From contig DPMX01000163.1 in assembly GCA_003540955.1 (NCBI GenBank), positions 1-7,794 on the forward strand: a stretch of DNA of 7,794 nt, in the 5' to 3' direction. The translations under genes and the position numbers were made by a program. The DNA is from Gammaproteobacteria bacterium (lineage in GTDB: Bacteria > Pseudomonadota > Gammaproteobacteria > Ga0077536). Position 1 is the stretch's first letter, and each line of letters starts with the position of its first letter. The notes below the pieces were generated by a model that worked only from the letters and a program-made list of their open reading frames with translations, searched no databases and was not told where the DNA came from. Positions 1-7,234 of this stretch are shown here, in pieces.

Positions 1-1199
1 TCTCTTCTTCCAGGAGATCTCATAGGTCTAGCTTCACCTACAGAATATGGGGGGAAATTATAATGCAACATAAACGGCTCACGACGCTCGCCTTCGATAG
101 CATCGATAATCTGGGAGTCTCTACCAGTACCTAAGGTTGTAACGACTATCGCCTGCGTTTCTCCCCGAGTAAAGAGGGCGGATCCATGCGTTCGAGGTAA
201 TACCCCAACTTCTACTGAGATATCACGAATATCTGCTGCATCGCGGCCATCAATACGAGGCTTACCGCTCAAAATAGTGCTGCGCACAATTTCATGCTCG
301 AGATTTTCTATCTCATCCTTAATTGCAGCGACAGTCCAGTCGACATTCTCAACGGCACTTAACGCCGCAACTGCCTCCTCTTTAACCGCCCCGAGCGCGT
401 CACGTCTTTGAAGCTTATCAACAATGCGATACGCGCCTTCTATCGCGACGCCGCATTGCTCCGAAACCGCCTCGATCAAACCGGTTATAGCTCCCGGCGC
501 TTCCCAATCCCATGGCTCGACACCGACTTTTGACACTAAGTCTTTAATAGCGGCTATTACCGCTTGAAGTTGTGCATGCCCGTACATAACGGCGCCCAAC
601 ATCACAGCCTCGGATAACTGATCGGCCTCTGATTCAACCATTAGCACCGAACTCGATGTTCCGGCAACGACCAAGTCGAGTGCCGACTCAGTAAGTTCCG
701 CAAAACTTGGGTTAAGTACGTACTGCTCATCAACATACCCAACTCTTGCGGCGCCAATTGGCCCTTTAAACGGCATGCCGGTGATACTCATAGCCGCCGA
801 CGAGGCAATCAATGCGACAATATCTGGGTCGACAGCTGGGTCCAGCGACAGAACAGTACAGACAATCTGCACATCCTTGCGGAATCCTTTTGGGAAAAGC
901 GGTCGAATTGGACGGTCTATCAAACGGCTAGTGAGTATCTCCTTTTCGCTTGGACGACCTTCACGCTTAAAAAAACCGCCGGGTATCTTGCCGGCAGCAT
1001 AAGTTCGCTCCTGGTAGTCAACCGTGAGCGGAAAGAAATGTGGATTGTCATCCGCATTCCTGTTGCCGACGACATTGGCCATTACGACCGTATCACCCAT
1101 ACTGACGAGAACGGATCCCGAGGCCTGTTTTGCGACTTTGGAAGTCTCCAATTTAACCTCATGATTCCCATACTGAAACGAAATTGTAATCGGCGCCAT
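1..1199 (-). CDS. pnp: Polyribonucleotide nucleotidyltransferase (PNPase), N-terminal part
   Basis: PNPase degrades RNA 3' to 5' by phosphorolysis and is a core degradosome component in Gammaproteobacteria. The visible 399 codons are open without interruption and run off the left edge; E. coli PNPase is about 711 residues, so a little over half is seen. The first RNase PH-like domain is clear (FFPLTVDYQERTYAAGKIPG at 55-74, EGRPSEKEIL at 80-89, RLIDRPIRPLFP at 92-103, GPIGAARVGY at 146-155). The all-helical linker domain follows, then the start of the second RNase PH domain (PRIDGRD 314-320, RTHGSALFTRGETQA 336-350, HYNFPPYSVGEA 379-390). The KH and S1 domains lie outside the window. The ATG at 1199 gives the expected FQYG N-terminus, but the ribosome binding site is weak. 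Only 27 nt separate the terminator T-run from the start. Confidence 0.98.
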   Translation of the reverse strand, partial: MAPITISFQYGNHEVKLETSKVAKQASGSVLVSMGDTVVMANVVGNRNADDNPHFFPLTVDYQERTYAAGKIPGGFFKREGRPSEKEILTSRLIDRPIRPLFPKGFRKDVQIVCTVLSLDPAVDPDIVALIASSAAMSITGMPFKGPIGAARVGYVDEQYVLNPSFAELTESALDLVVAGTSSSVLMVESEADQLSEAVMLGAVMYGHAQLQAVIAAIKDLVSKVGVEPWDWEAPGAITGLIEAVSEQCGVAIEGAYRIVDKLQRRDALGAVKEEAVAALSAVENVDWTVAAIKDEIENLEHEIVRSTILSGKPRIDGRDAADIRDISVEVGVLPRTHGSALFTRGETQAIVVTTLGTGRDSQIIDAIEGERREPFMLHYNFPPYSVGEARPMRSPGRR

Positions 1200-1226
1200 A
1201 GCTTATTTTCTAATCGTTAAATGAAG

Positions 1227-1265
1227 AAAAAAAACCGGGTGCCGAAATAAAATTCGTGCCCCGGT
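1227..1265 (-). terminator. Intrinsic terminator between rpsO and pnp
   Basis: On the minus strand ACCGGG (1260-1265) pairs with CCCGGT (1234-1239), followed by an unbroken run of eight T (1227-1234, the first being the final stem base). The 20-nt interior can form an inner CGAA/TTCG stem across a 3x3 internal loop. E. coli has a partial terminator at this position, with readthrough feeding pnp. No clear pnp promoter is visible downstream, so incomplete termination is likely here too. Confidence 0.85.
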
Positions 1266-1277
1266 ACCGTGTCGGTA
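1265..1277 (-). other. Small hairpin just before the rpsO terminator
   Basis: On the minus strand TACCG-ACA-CGGTA forms a perfect 5-bp stem with a 3-nt loop. It lies 10 nt after the rpsO stop codon and shares its last base with the outer pair of the following terminator stem. The function is unknown; it could stabilise the rpsO mRNA 3' end or influence pausing ahead of the terminator. Confidence 0.5.
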
Positions 1278-1287
1278 TTAGTCGAAA

Positions 1288-1557
1288 TTACTTCCTAAGT
1301 CCCAGACGAGAGATAAGTGTTCGATATCGCTCGACATCTTTTAGCTTGAGGTAGTCGAGCATCTTGCGCCGACGATTAACCATACGCAGTAACCCTTGGC
1401 GAGAGTGATTGTCGTGTTTATGAATTTTAAAGTGATCAGATAAATCGTCAATCCGAGCTGATAAAAGCGCTACTTGCACCTCTGGCGATCCTGTATCCGT
1501 TCCAGTCTTTTGATAATCCGAAATAACTGCGCTCTTCTGTACGTTCGTTAACGCCAT
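1288..1557 (-). CDS. rpsO: 30S ribosomal protein S15
   Basis: S15 is a primary 16S rRNA binding protein that organises the central domain of the 30S subunit and forms a bridge to the 50S subunit. The 89-residue product has exactly the length of E. coli S15 and contains the family landmarks TGSPEVQVALL (22-32), HKHDNHSRQGLLRMV (46-60), RRRKMLDYL (62-70) and C-terminal RLGLRK. The ATG at 1557 gives the expected MALTNVQKSAVI N-terminus with a strong AGGAG. It lies 94 nt after truB with its own predicted promoter, and 88 nt before pnp with a terminator in between. That is the usual rpsO-pnp pairing. Confidence 0.98.
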   Translation of the reverse strand: MALTNVQKSAVISDYQKTGTDTGSPEVQVALLSARIDDLSDHFKIHKHDNHSRQGLLRMVNRRRKMLDYLKLKDVERYRTLISRLGLRK

Positions 1558-1566
1558 GCAATGACT

Positions 1567-1571
1567 CTCCT
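1567..1571 (-). promoter_or_regulatory. rpsO ribosome binding site
   Basis: A strong AGGAG lies 9 nt upstream of the rpsO ATG, the best-matching site in this cluster. In E. coli S15 represses its own translation by stabilising a leader structure around this site. I see only a short possible AGCT/AGCT hairpin upstream here and cannot confirm such a structure. Confidence 0.8.
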
Positions 1572-1605
1572 AAATTCCGCTCGTGCCCCAGCTGAAAGCT
1601 CGCGT

Positions 1606-1634
1606 ATTCTAACCGCGAGGACCGCTGCTAACAA
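1606..1634 (-). promoter_or_regulatory. Predicted sigma70-type promoter for rpsO
   Basis: In the truB-rpsO gap the minus strand carries a -35-like TTGTTA (1629-1634, 4 of 6 consensus) and a -10-like TAGAAT (1606-1611, 5 of 6 consensus), separated by exactly 17 nt. Transcription would begin near 1599, leaving a leader of about 40 nt before the rpsO ATG. In E. coli rpsO also has its own promoter at this place in the cluster. The call is by eye and without experimental support. Confidence 0.65.
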
Positions 1635-1651
1635 GGAATTTCGGTGAAAAA

Positions 1652-2611
1652 TCATGATTTTGCACCACCAATCGATATGCCTTCGCGAATTAATCGTCGT
1701 GGCGCAATACGTCCATCGTCTAAAACAATACCGACACCGATAAATTGACGCCCCGAAATATAAAGCCGAACAAAGCCAGCTTCTGGGGCATCACACACCC
1801 GTATCGCTTGGCCACGTTTAATGTAGAAAGCTGACTCCTCGGACAAACAGATATCGGGGAGGTCAACGAGTGCCGTGTCGGCTGCTAATAAAAGCTTATC
1901 TAATCCAAGACGCGAATAAGCCGTTTGGGAAATTTTAGTCAGCTCATCCAGTGGTAAAGAGTCGTCGATTGAGTACGGGCCCACTTTCAGACGACGCAAT
2001 TCGCTAACATGGGCGCCACACTTCAAAATCTCACCGATATCTTCAGCCAGCGTTCGGACATAAGTTCCTTTACTACAACTTATTTCAACTCTAAGTAGAT
2101 CTCCATCTAGAAGACCCAAAGAGTCAAGTTCATAAATTTTCACTGTCCGCGGTTTACGCTCGACCGAGATGCCCTTCCGGGCTAGTTTATATAATGGTTG
2201 TCCACCCCGTTTCAATGCTGAAAACATTGGCGGCACCTGTTGGATCTCGCCTCGAAATCGAGCCAGCGTCCGCTCAATAAAAGCAGGGTCAAGCGTAACG
2301 TTTGTTGTGCGCCTTAGAACCGAACCTTCACGATCGCCAGTACTGGTTACAACTCCAAGCTGGAATTCCGAGACGTAGCACTTATCCGCATTAAGTAAGA
2401 ATGCGCAAACCTTTGTGGCTTCACCGAAACAAATCGGCAGCAACCCAGTGGCAATCAAGTCTAAACTACCAGTGTGTCCTGCCTTAGTCGCACCGAATAT
2501 CCGTTTTACGCGTTGTAATGCCTCGTTCGAACTGATACCTGCCGGCTTGTCTAGAAGAAAAATTCCAGTAACATCGCGCTTCGAAGGAGGATATTTAGGT
2601 TGATCAACCAT
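1652..2611 (-). CDS. truB: tRNA pseudouridine(55) synthase TruB
   Basis: TruB converts U55 in the T-loop of most tRNAs to pseudouridine and also acts as a tRNA folding chaperone. The 319-residue protein (E. coli 314) has the opening motif LLDKPAGISSNEALQRVK (19-36). The catalytic motif is GHTGSLDLIATGLLP (45-59), with nucleophile Asp51. Tyr79 and the CSKGTYVRT motif (179-187, Tyr184 and Arg186) complete the active site. A C-terminal PUA domain spans about 250-310. The residue after Asp51 is Leu where the family almost always has Pro; all other key residues are present. There is no good ribosome binding site (only AGG touching the ATG), and the start overlaps the rbfA stop by 8 nt, so translation is probably coupled to rbfA. 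The enzyme would act on the tRNA encoded at the head of this cluster among others. Confidence 0.98.
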   Translation of the reverse strand: MVDQPKYPPSKRDVTGIFLLDKPAGISSNEALQRVKRIFGATKAGHTGSLDLIATGLLPICFGEATKVCAFLLNADKCYVSEFQLGVVTSTGDREGSVLRRTTNVTLDPAFIERTLARFRGEIQQVPPMFSALKRGGQPLYKLARKGISVERKPRTVKIYELDSLGLLDGDLLRVEISCSKGTYVRTLAEDIGEILKCGAHVSELRRLKVGPYSIDDSLPLDELTKISQTAYSRLGLDKLLLAADTALVDLPDICLSEESAFYIKRGQAIRVCDAPEAGFVRLYISGRQFIGVGIVLDDGRIAPRRLIREGISIGGAKS

Positions 2612-2963
2612 CCTGACTTTCTGATCTGAGCGACCCGATCATTTGACTCATTCCATCACCATGCTCTATCGACTCATCCAGCACAAATTCGAGTGCCGGT
2701 ATATTCCGCAGTCGCACTTCCTTGCTTAGGAGGTAGCGAAAACGGCCTGAGTGGTAATTTAATTCTGAGAGGGTAGCAGACTTATCCTCGGATCCGTAGA
2801 CACTCACATAGATCCGTGATTGTGTCATATCTGGAGAAACATCAACCGCCGTAACAGACCCCATACCGAATTGGCGGTCACGCATCCAATCACTGACAAG
2901 TACGGCAATTGCCCGCTTAATTGTTTGTGCGACGCGGACGGTCCTACTAAATTCGCGAGGCAT
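2604..2963 (-). CDS. rbfA: 30S ribosome-binding factor A RbfA
   Basis: RbfA is a single-domain KH-type protein that binds immature 30S subunits and helps 16S rRNA 5' end maturation, notably in the cold. The 119-residue product begins MPREFSRTVRVAQTIKR, matching the family N-terminus (EF.R..RVA). It also carries the conserved LLSKEVRLRNIPALEFVLD segment and a C-terminal MSQMIGSL. This is slightly shorter than E. coli RbfA (133 residues), which has a longer charged tail. The ATG at 2963 has only a weak GGG 6 nt upstream. The 66-nt gap after infB shows no terminator or convincing promoter, so it is likely co-transcribed with infB. Its last 8 nt overlap truB. Confidence 0.97.
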   Translation of the reverse strand: MPREFSRTVRVAQTIKRAIAVLVSDWMRDRQFGMGSVTAVDVSPDMTQSRIYVSVYGSEDKSATLSELNYHSGRFRYLLSKEVRLRNIPALEFVLDESIEHGDGMSQMIGSLRSESQDG

Positions 2964-3029
2964 TATGTACCCATGTCCGGGCTAACTAGGCACTTTCCAT
3001 GACCAATTCAATTTGACCATCACCCAACA

Positions 3030-5639
3030 CTACGCCGTTCGAGCAATTTCCACACGCTCAAATACTTCAATTTGGTCGCCTGGTTTTACATCGTTATAAT
3101 TTTTAACACCGATGCCACATTCAGTACCCGATTTTACTTCGGCAACATCATCTTTGAAGCGCCGAAGCGATTCTAGTTCGCCTTCGTAAATCACAACGTT
3201 GTCGCGGAGCACTCGGATTGGGCTGCTACGCTTCACAACACCTGTTGACACGATCGTGCCCGCAATAGAACCCATCTTAGACGACCTAAATACATCCCGC
3301 ACTTCGGCAACACCAATAATAGTTTCACGAATTTCCGGCGCCAACAAATTAGTAACCATTGCCCGAACGTCATCTATGACATCGTAAATCACACTGTAAT
3401 ACCGTAACTCTAGGCCTTCATCTTCGATGACTTTTCGTGCCGACGCATCAGCGCGAACATTGAAACCAACTATCATAGCGTTGGATGCCAGTGCAAGGTT
3501 AGCATCGGAGCCATTAATGCCACCAACTCCATTAGAGACGACCTCTACTCGCACTTCGTCGTGAGTTAATTTACCCAATGCATCAGTCAGAGCCTCACTC
3601 GAACCTTGAACGTCCGCTTTTAGCATAATCCGAACCTGGGAAAGGTCACCGTCTTTCATCTGGCTAAACATATTGTCGAGCTTCGAGGTCTGTTGCCGTG
3701 AAAGTTTCGTTTCCCGATCTCGATCGCTTCGAAAACTGGATATTTCGCGAGCTTTACGCTCATCTTCGACCACCGCAGCTTCATCGCCCGCATTTGGGGT
3801 ACCCGACAACCCGAGTATTTCCACCGGGTCAGACGGCCCAGCACTATCGACCGCCCCGCCACTCGCGTCAGTCATTGCCCTCACTCGACCAAACTCTGTA
3901 CCTGCCAACAGTATGTCACCGCGAGTTAATCGTCCGCCCTGAACCAGCACGGTGGCAACTGGACCACGTCCCTTATCGAGCCGCGATTCAATCACAATCC
4001 CCTTTGCAGGACCATCAAGCGGCGCTTTTAGTTCGAGCAGTTCTGCTTGAAGAGATATTGCCTCAAGTAAACTATCGATTCCGATCCCGGTTAATGCTGA
4101 CACTGGAATGAACTGTGTATCTCCTCCCCAATCTTCAGGAATAACGTCGTGGTTCGCCACATCTTGTTTGATACGATCAAGGTCGGCTTCGGCCTTATCC
4201 ATCTTATTCACCGCAACGATCATAGGCACATCGCCCGCTTTCGCATGCTGGATCGCCTCCTCCGTTTGCGGCATCACACCATCATCTGCAGCAACAACAA
4301 GAATCACGATATCAGTGGCCCTGGCGCCTCGGGACCGCATGGCTGTGAATGCTTCATGACCCGGGGTATCGAGAAATGTTACTGATCCATGATCGGTAAC
4401 CACTCGGTACGCACCTATATGTTGTGTTATTCCACCAGCTTCACCATCCGCCACCTTCGTATTGCGGATATAATCCAGCAACGATGTCTTACCGTGGTCA
4501 ACGTGACCCATGATCGTGACCACAGGCGCGCGGGTTAAGGCCTCTACCTCCAATTGTGTTACGGTGTCTAGAAGATCTTCCTCGATCGCATTCTCGCGGA
4601 TCAGCTTGGCCTTATGACCCATCTCTTCGACAACGACCATCGCTGTATCTTGATCGAGCACTTGATTAATCGTCGCCATACTGCCCAGAGTCATCATCAC
4701 TTTAATGACCTCAGCAGCTTTTACCGACATCCGTTGCGCAAGCTCTGCAACGGTCAGGTTGTCTGAAATTGCAACTTCGCGTACGACCGGTTCGGTTGGA
4801 CGTTCGAATCCGTGCTTCGCAGCCGCGGGAGCAACAACGCGCCGAGCACCCGGCTTTTTGCGACGGCGTCCAGATTTGTCGCTCGCTACATGCAATTCCT
4901 TGCGGCCATAACGAGTCGATTTTGGATCGCGTTTGTCTCCCCCTTTACCACGTCGTGTTTCTGTCGTTGGCGGGGCTGGGTCCGAAGGCTCCGCCCGAAC
5001 CTGGGCTACTAGCTCCTCCACAGGAACTGTTGGTTCAGGCGGCACGTCTTCCACAATATCTTCAACCTGTTTTGCCGCTTCTTCTGCATCCCGAGCTTCC
5101 GCTTCGGCCTGTGCTTTAGCCTCCGCAACGGCAGCAACGCGCGCCTCCTCTGCCGCGACTAGGGCCGCCTCAGCCGCTTCTTTTTCAGCCTGAAGTGCCG
5201 CCCGCGCCTCCTCTGCTTCTCGAATAACAGCTTCTTCTGCAGCCCGAACGCGATCGCGCTCTGCAGCCTCTTTCTCAATCCGCGATGCTTCTTCTTCGGC
5301 GACAACACTGCGCTTTACATAAGTCCGTTTACGTCGAAACTCCACGCTTACGGTCTTCGATGGCCCTGCCTTTGGCCGCGAACGCATTCGGGTCCGCTCC
5401 GCTGGAACCTTTAACTCGGTAACAGTCTTCCGTTTCAAGGTAACTTTAGATGGTTCAGTGCCTGTCTCATCCTTACCGTGTGCACGTCGCAGATGTGTCA
5501 GTAGTTGTGACTTTTCCTCATCTGAAATTAGATCGCCTGATTGCTTATCTGATAGACCAGCCTCGTCGAGTTGCGCTAGCAGCCTTTCGATCGTTACACC
5601 AACCACGTCCGCAAACTGTTTTACTGTTACCTCAGCCAT
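3030..5639 (-). CDS. infB: Translation initiation factor IF-2
   Basis: IF2 is the GTPase that places initiator fMet-tRNA on the 30S subunit and promotes 50S joining. The 869-residue protein has an N-terminal IF2N domain (about 1-52) and a basic then alanine/glutamate-rich helical linker (about 85-195, the charged helix at 115-191). A second IF2N-type domain follows (about 294-345, MATINQVLDQDTA). The GTPase domain carries G1 GHVDHGKT (378-385), G2 GGITQHIG (402-409), G3 DTPGH (424-428), G4 NKMD (478-481) and G5 SAL (514-516). Domains II and III and the C-terminal fMet-tRNA-binding domain (about 772-867) come next. All GTPase motifs are intact. The start at 5639 is chosen from IF2N homology and a well-placed GGAG; the first 8 nt overlap nusA. 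The length fits long proteobacterial IF2 (E. coli 890). An internal ATG at codon 85 with GGAG 9 nt upstream might give a shorter isoform. Confidence 0.98.
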   Translation of the reverse strand: MAEVTVKQFADVVGVTIERLLAQLDEAGLSDKQSGDLISDEEKSQLLTHLRRAHGKDETGTEPSKVTLKRKTVTELKVPAERTRMRSRPKAGPSKTVSVEFRRKRTYVKRSVVAEEEASRIEKEAAERDRVRAAEEAVIREAEEARAALQAEKEAAEAALVAAEEARVAAVAEAKAQAEAEARDAEEAAKQVEDIVEDVPPEPTVPVEELVAQVRAEPSDPAPPTTETRRGKGGDKRDPKSTRYGRKELHVASDKSGRRRKKPGARRVVAPAAAKHGFERPTEPVVREVAISDNLTVAELAQRMSVKAAEVIKVMMTLGSMATINQVLDQDTAMVVVEEMGHKAKLIRENAIEEDLLDTVTQLEVEALTRAPVVTIMGHVDHGKTSLLDYIRNTKVADGEAGGITQHIGAYRVVTDHGSVTFLDTPGHEAFTAMRSRGARATDIVILVVAADDGVMPQTEEAIQHAKAGDVPMIVAVNKMDKAEADLDRIKQDVANHDVIPEDWGGDTQFIPVSALTGIGIDSLLEAISLQAELLELKAPLDGPAKGIVIESRLDKGRGPVATVLVQGGRLTRGDILLAGTEFGRVRAMTDASGGAVDSAGPSDPVEILGLSGTPNAGDEAAVVEDERKAREISSFRSDRDRETKLSRQQTSKLDNMFSQMKDGDLSQVRIMLKADVQGSSEALTDALGKLTHDEVRVEVVSNGVGGINGSDANLALASNAMIVGFNVRADASARKVIEDEGLELRYYSVIYDVIDDVRAMVTNLLAPEIRETIIGVAEVRDVFRSSKMGSIAGTIVSTGVVKRSSPIRVLRDNVVIYEGELESLRRFKDDVAEVKSGTECGIGVKNYNDVKPGDQIEVFERVEIARTA

Positions 5640-7191
5640 CAGCGCTCTCCGAGGAACCTTCTTCAGATTCATCAAACCAAGGGGCACGCGCTGTCATAAT
5701 GAGCTCACCGGCTCGTTCGGATTCGATTCCCTCTATTTCTAAGAGATCATCGACGGCTTGTTCTGCGAGATCCTCCATCGTGACGACCCCGGCCGCCGCT
5801 AGTTTATAAGCAAGGTCTTCATCCATTCCATTCATACCAAGCAGATCTTCTGCCGGCCGCGCATCCCCTAAGCGTTCTTCGGACGCAATAGCTCGAGTTA
5901 ATAGAAGATCTTTAGCTCGTTGACGCAATTCTCGGACCAATTGCTCATCAAATTCCTCAACATCGAGCATTTCCTGCTCAGGAACGTAGGCCACTTCCTC
6001 GATAGTCGCAAACCCTTCTTGCACTAGAATTACGGCTATTTCTTCGTCAACGTCAAGCAGCTCCATAAAAACTTTTTGACTTTTCTGTGTTTCTTCTTCG
6101 CTCTTAGTCTCAGCGTCCGCTTCATTCATGACATTGAGCTCCCAACCAGTCAGCTGGCTAGCCAAACGCACATTTTGACCATTGCGCCCAATCGCCTGGG
6201 ACAATTGCTCTTCAATCACTGCAACATCCATGCTCCCGGCATCCTCGTCAACTAAGATGGACACCACCTCTGCCGGCGACATAGCGTTGATAACGAACTG
6301 CGCAGGATTTTCGTCCCATAATATGATGTCGACGCGCTCACCGCCGAGTTCATTAGATACAGCCTGCACACGTGATCCACGCATCCCAACGCAAGCACCA
6401 ACTGGGTCAATTCGCGGGTCTTGACTCCGGACCGCAATCTTCGCTCGCAATCCTGGATCGCGAGCCGCCCCAAGAATCTGAATTAAACCCTCACCAATCT
6501 CGGGCACCTCGAGCTTAAACAATTCCACCAACAGATCTTTAGACGTCCGACTAACGAATAGTTGTGGTCCGCGTTTCTCCGAGCGTACATCATACAAATA
6601 ACCTCGGATGCGATCGCCCGGCCGTACTAGCTCACGCGGTATGACATGCTCCTTGAGCACAACCGCTTCGGCGTTGCCGCCGAGGTCAACAAAAATATTG
6701 CCTCGTTCAACTCGCTTCACAACGCCCATGACAAGTTCATTCACTCGATCTTGAAATGTTTCGACAACTTGCGCACGCTCTGCTTCGCGAACCTTTTGCA
6801 CTATGACTTGCTTGGCAATTTGCGCCGCAATCCTTCCAAATTCTGCGGCCTCCAGCGGCTCTTCAACAAATTCACCGGCCGTAAAATCTGGGTTGATTTT
6901 TAACGCATCAGTCAACCAGATTTGCCGTTCTTTGTATTCGAGTACCACGTTATTTAGATCGTCGACCTCTATTTCTTCAGCAAAGGCAATCTTATCGACG
7001 ATTTCCCAACGCTGAAACGCAGCATAATCGCCAGTCTCTCTGTCAAGAGCAACTCTGACATCAATTTCATCCGAGTACCGTTTCTTCGTGGCGCTGGCTA
7101 GTGCCAATTCTAGCGCCTCAAAAATTATCTCTTTGCTAACGCTCTTCTCGTTCGAGACAACGTCGACAGTAGTAAGAATCTCTTTGTTCAT
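5632..7191 (-). CDS. nusA: Transcription termination/antitermination factor NusA
   Basis: NusA binds RNA polymerase and nascent RNA, prolongs pauses, promotes intrinsic termination and takes part in antitermination on rRNA operons. The 519-residue protein has, in order, the polymerase-binding N-terminal domain (about 1-130), an S1 domain (about 135-200), and KH1 (about 203-280, with VGACVGMRGSRV at 264-275). KH2 follows (about 281-347, with AIGRNGQNVRLA at 333-344), then two helix-hairpin-helix acidic repeats (about 365-430 and 440-506). Two acidic repeats are typical of gammaproteobacterial NusA; E. coli NusA has 495 residues. The tail is very acidic. The ATG at 7191 has GGGG only 2 nt upstream and TGGA 12 nt upstream, so the ribosome binding site is not ideally spaced. 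Its last 8 nt overlap infB. In E. coli NusA regulates its own operon, and the terminator upstream of rimP is a plausible target here. Confidence 0.98.
   Translation of the reverse strand: MNKEILTTVDVVSNEKSVSKEIIFEALELALASATKKRYSDEIDVRVALDRETGDYAAFQRWEIVDKIAFAEEIEVDDLNNVVLEYKERQIWLTDALKINPDFTAGEFVEEPLEAAEFGRIAAQIAKQVIVQKVREAERAQVVETFQDRVNELVMGVVKRVERGNIFVDLGGNAEAVVLKEHVIPRELVRPGDRIRGYLYDVRSEKRGPQLFVSRTSKDLLVELFKLEVPEIGEGLIQILGAARDPGLRAKIAVRSQDPRIDPVGACVGMRGSRVQAVSNELGGERVDIILWDENPAQFVINAMSPAEVVSILVDEDAGSMDVAVIEEQLSQAIGRNGQNVRLASQLTGWELNVMNEADAETKSEEETQKSQKVFMELLDVDEEIAVILVQEGFATIEEVAYVPEQEMLDVEEFDEQLVRELRQRAKDLLLTRAIASEERLGDARPAEDLLGMNGMDEDLAYKLAAAGVVTMEDLAEQAVDDLLEIEGIESERAGELIMTARAPWFDESEEGSSESADG
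5647..5650 (-). promoter_or_regulatory. infB ribosome binding site, inside the nusA 3' end
   Basis: GGAG lies 7 nt upstream of the ATG at 5639. It decides the infB start: the longer in-frame reading from 5687 would add 16 residues unrelated to IF2, whereas the ATG at 5639 gives the expected IF2 N-terminus MAEVTVKQFA. The site lies within nusA coding sequence, which suits translational coupling. Confidence 0.85.
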
Positions 7192-7234
7192 CGCCCCTAT
7201 TTATCCACCGAACCATGCGTAGTTAACGCAGACA

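Noticed and set aside
775..1220. Plus-strand frames opposite pnp (775-1002 and 1038-1220)
   Set aside because: They are antisense to the intact, strongly conserved PNPase reading frame, with no independent evidence.
2961..3020. Tiny minus-strand frames before rbfA: a 12-codon frame at 2982-3020, and M-G-T-stop overlapping the rbfA ATG as TAATG
   Set aside because: They are short enough to arise by chance and lack convincing ribosome binding sites. A leader-peptide role cannot be supported without conservation data.
3698..4111. 137-residue plus-strand open frame opposite infB
   Set aside because: It lies wholly antisense to the conserved IF2 core, has no recognisable domain and no clear ribosome binding site; it is a shadow of infB codon use.
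4769..5193. Overlapping plus-strand frames rich in Ser/Ala/Thr
   Set aside because: These are the reverse reading of the Ala/Glu-rich IF2 linker, whose repetitive codons avoid stops on the other strand.
5640..5687. 16-residue N-terminal extension of infB starting at 5687
   Set aside because: The extension lies within nusA, does not resemble IF2, and the ATG at 5639 has both a good ribosome binding site and the expected IF2N start.
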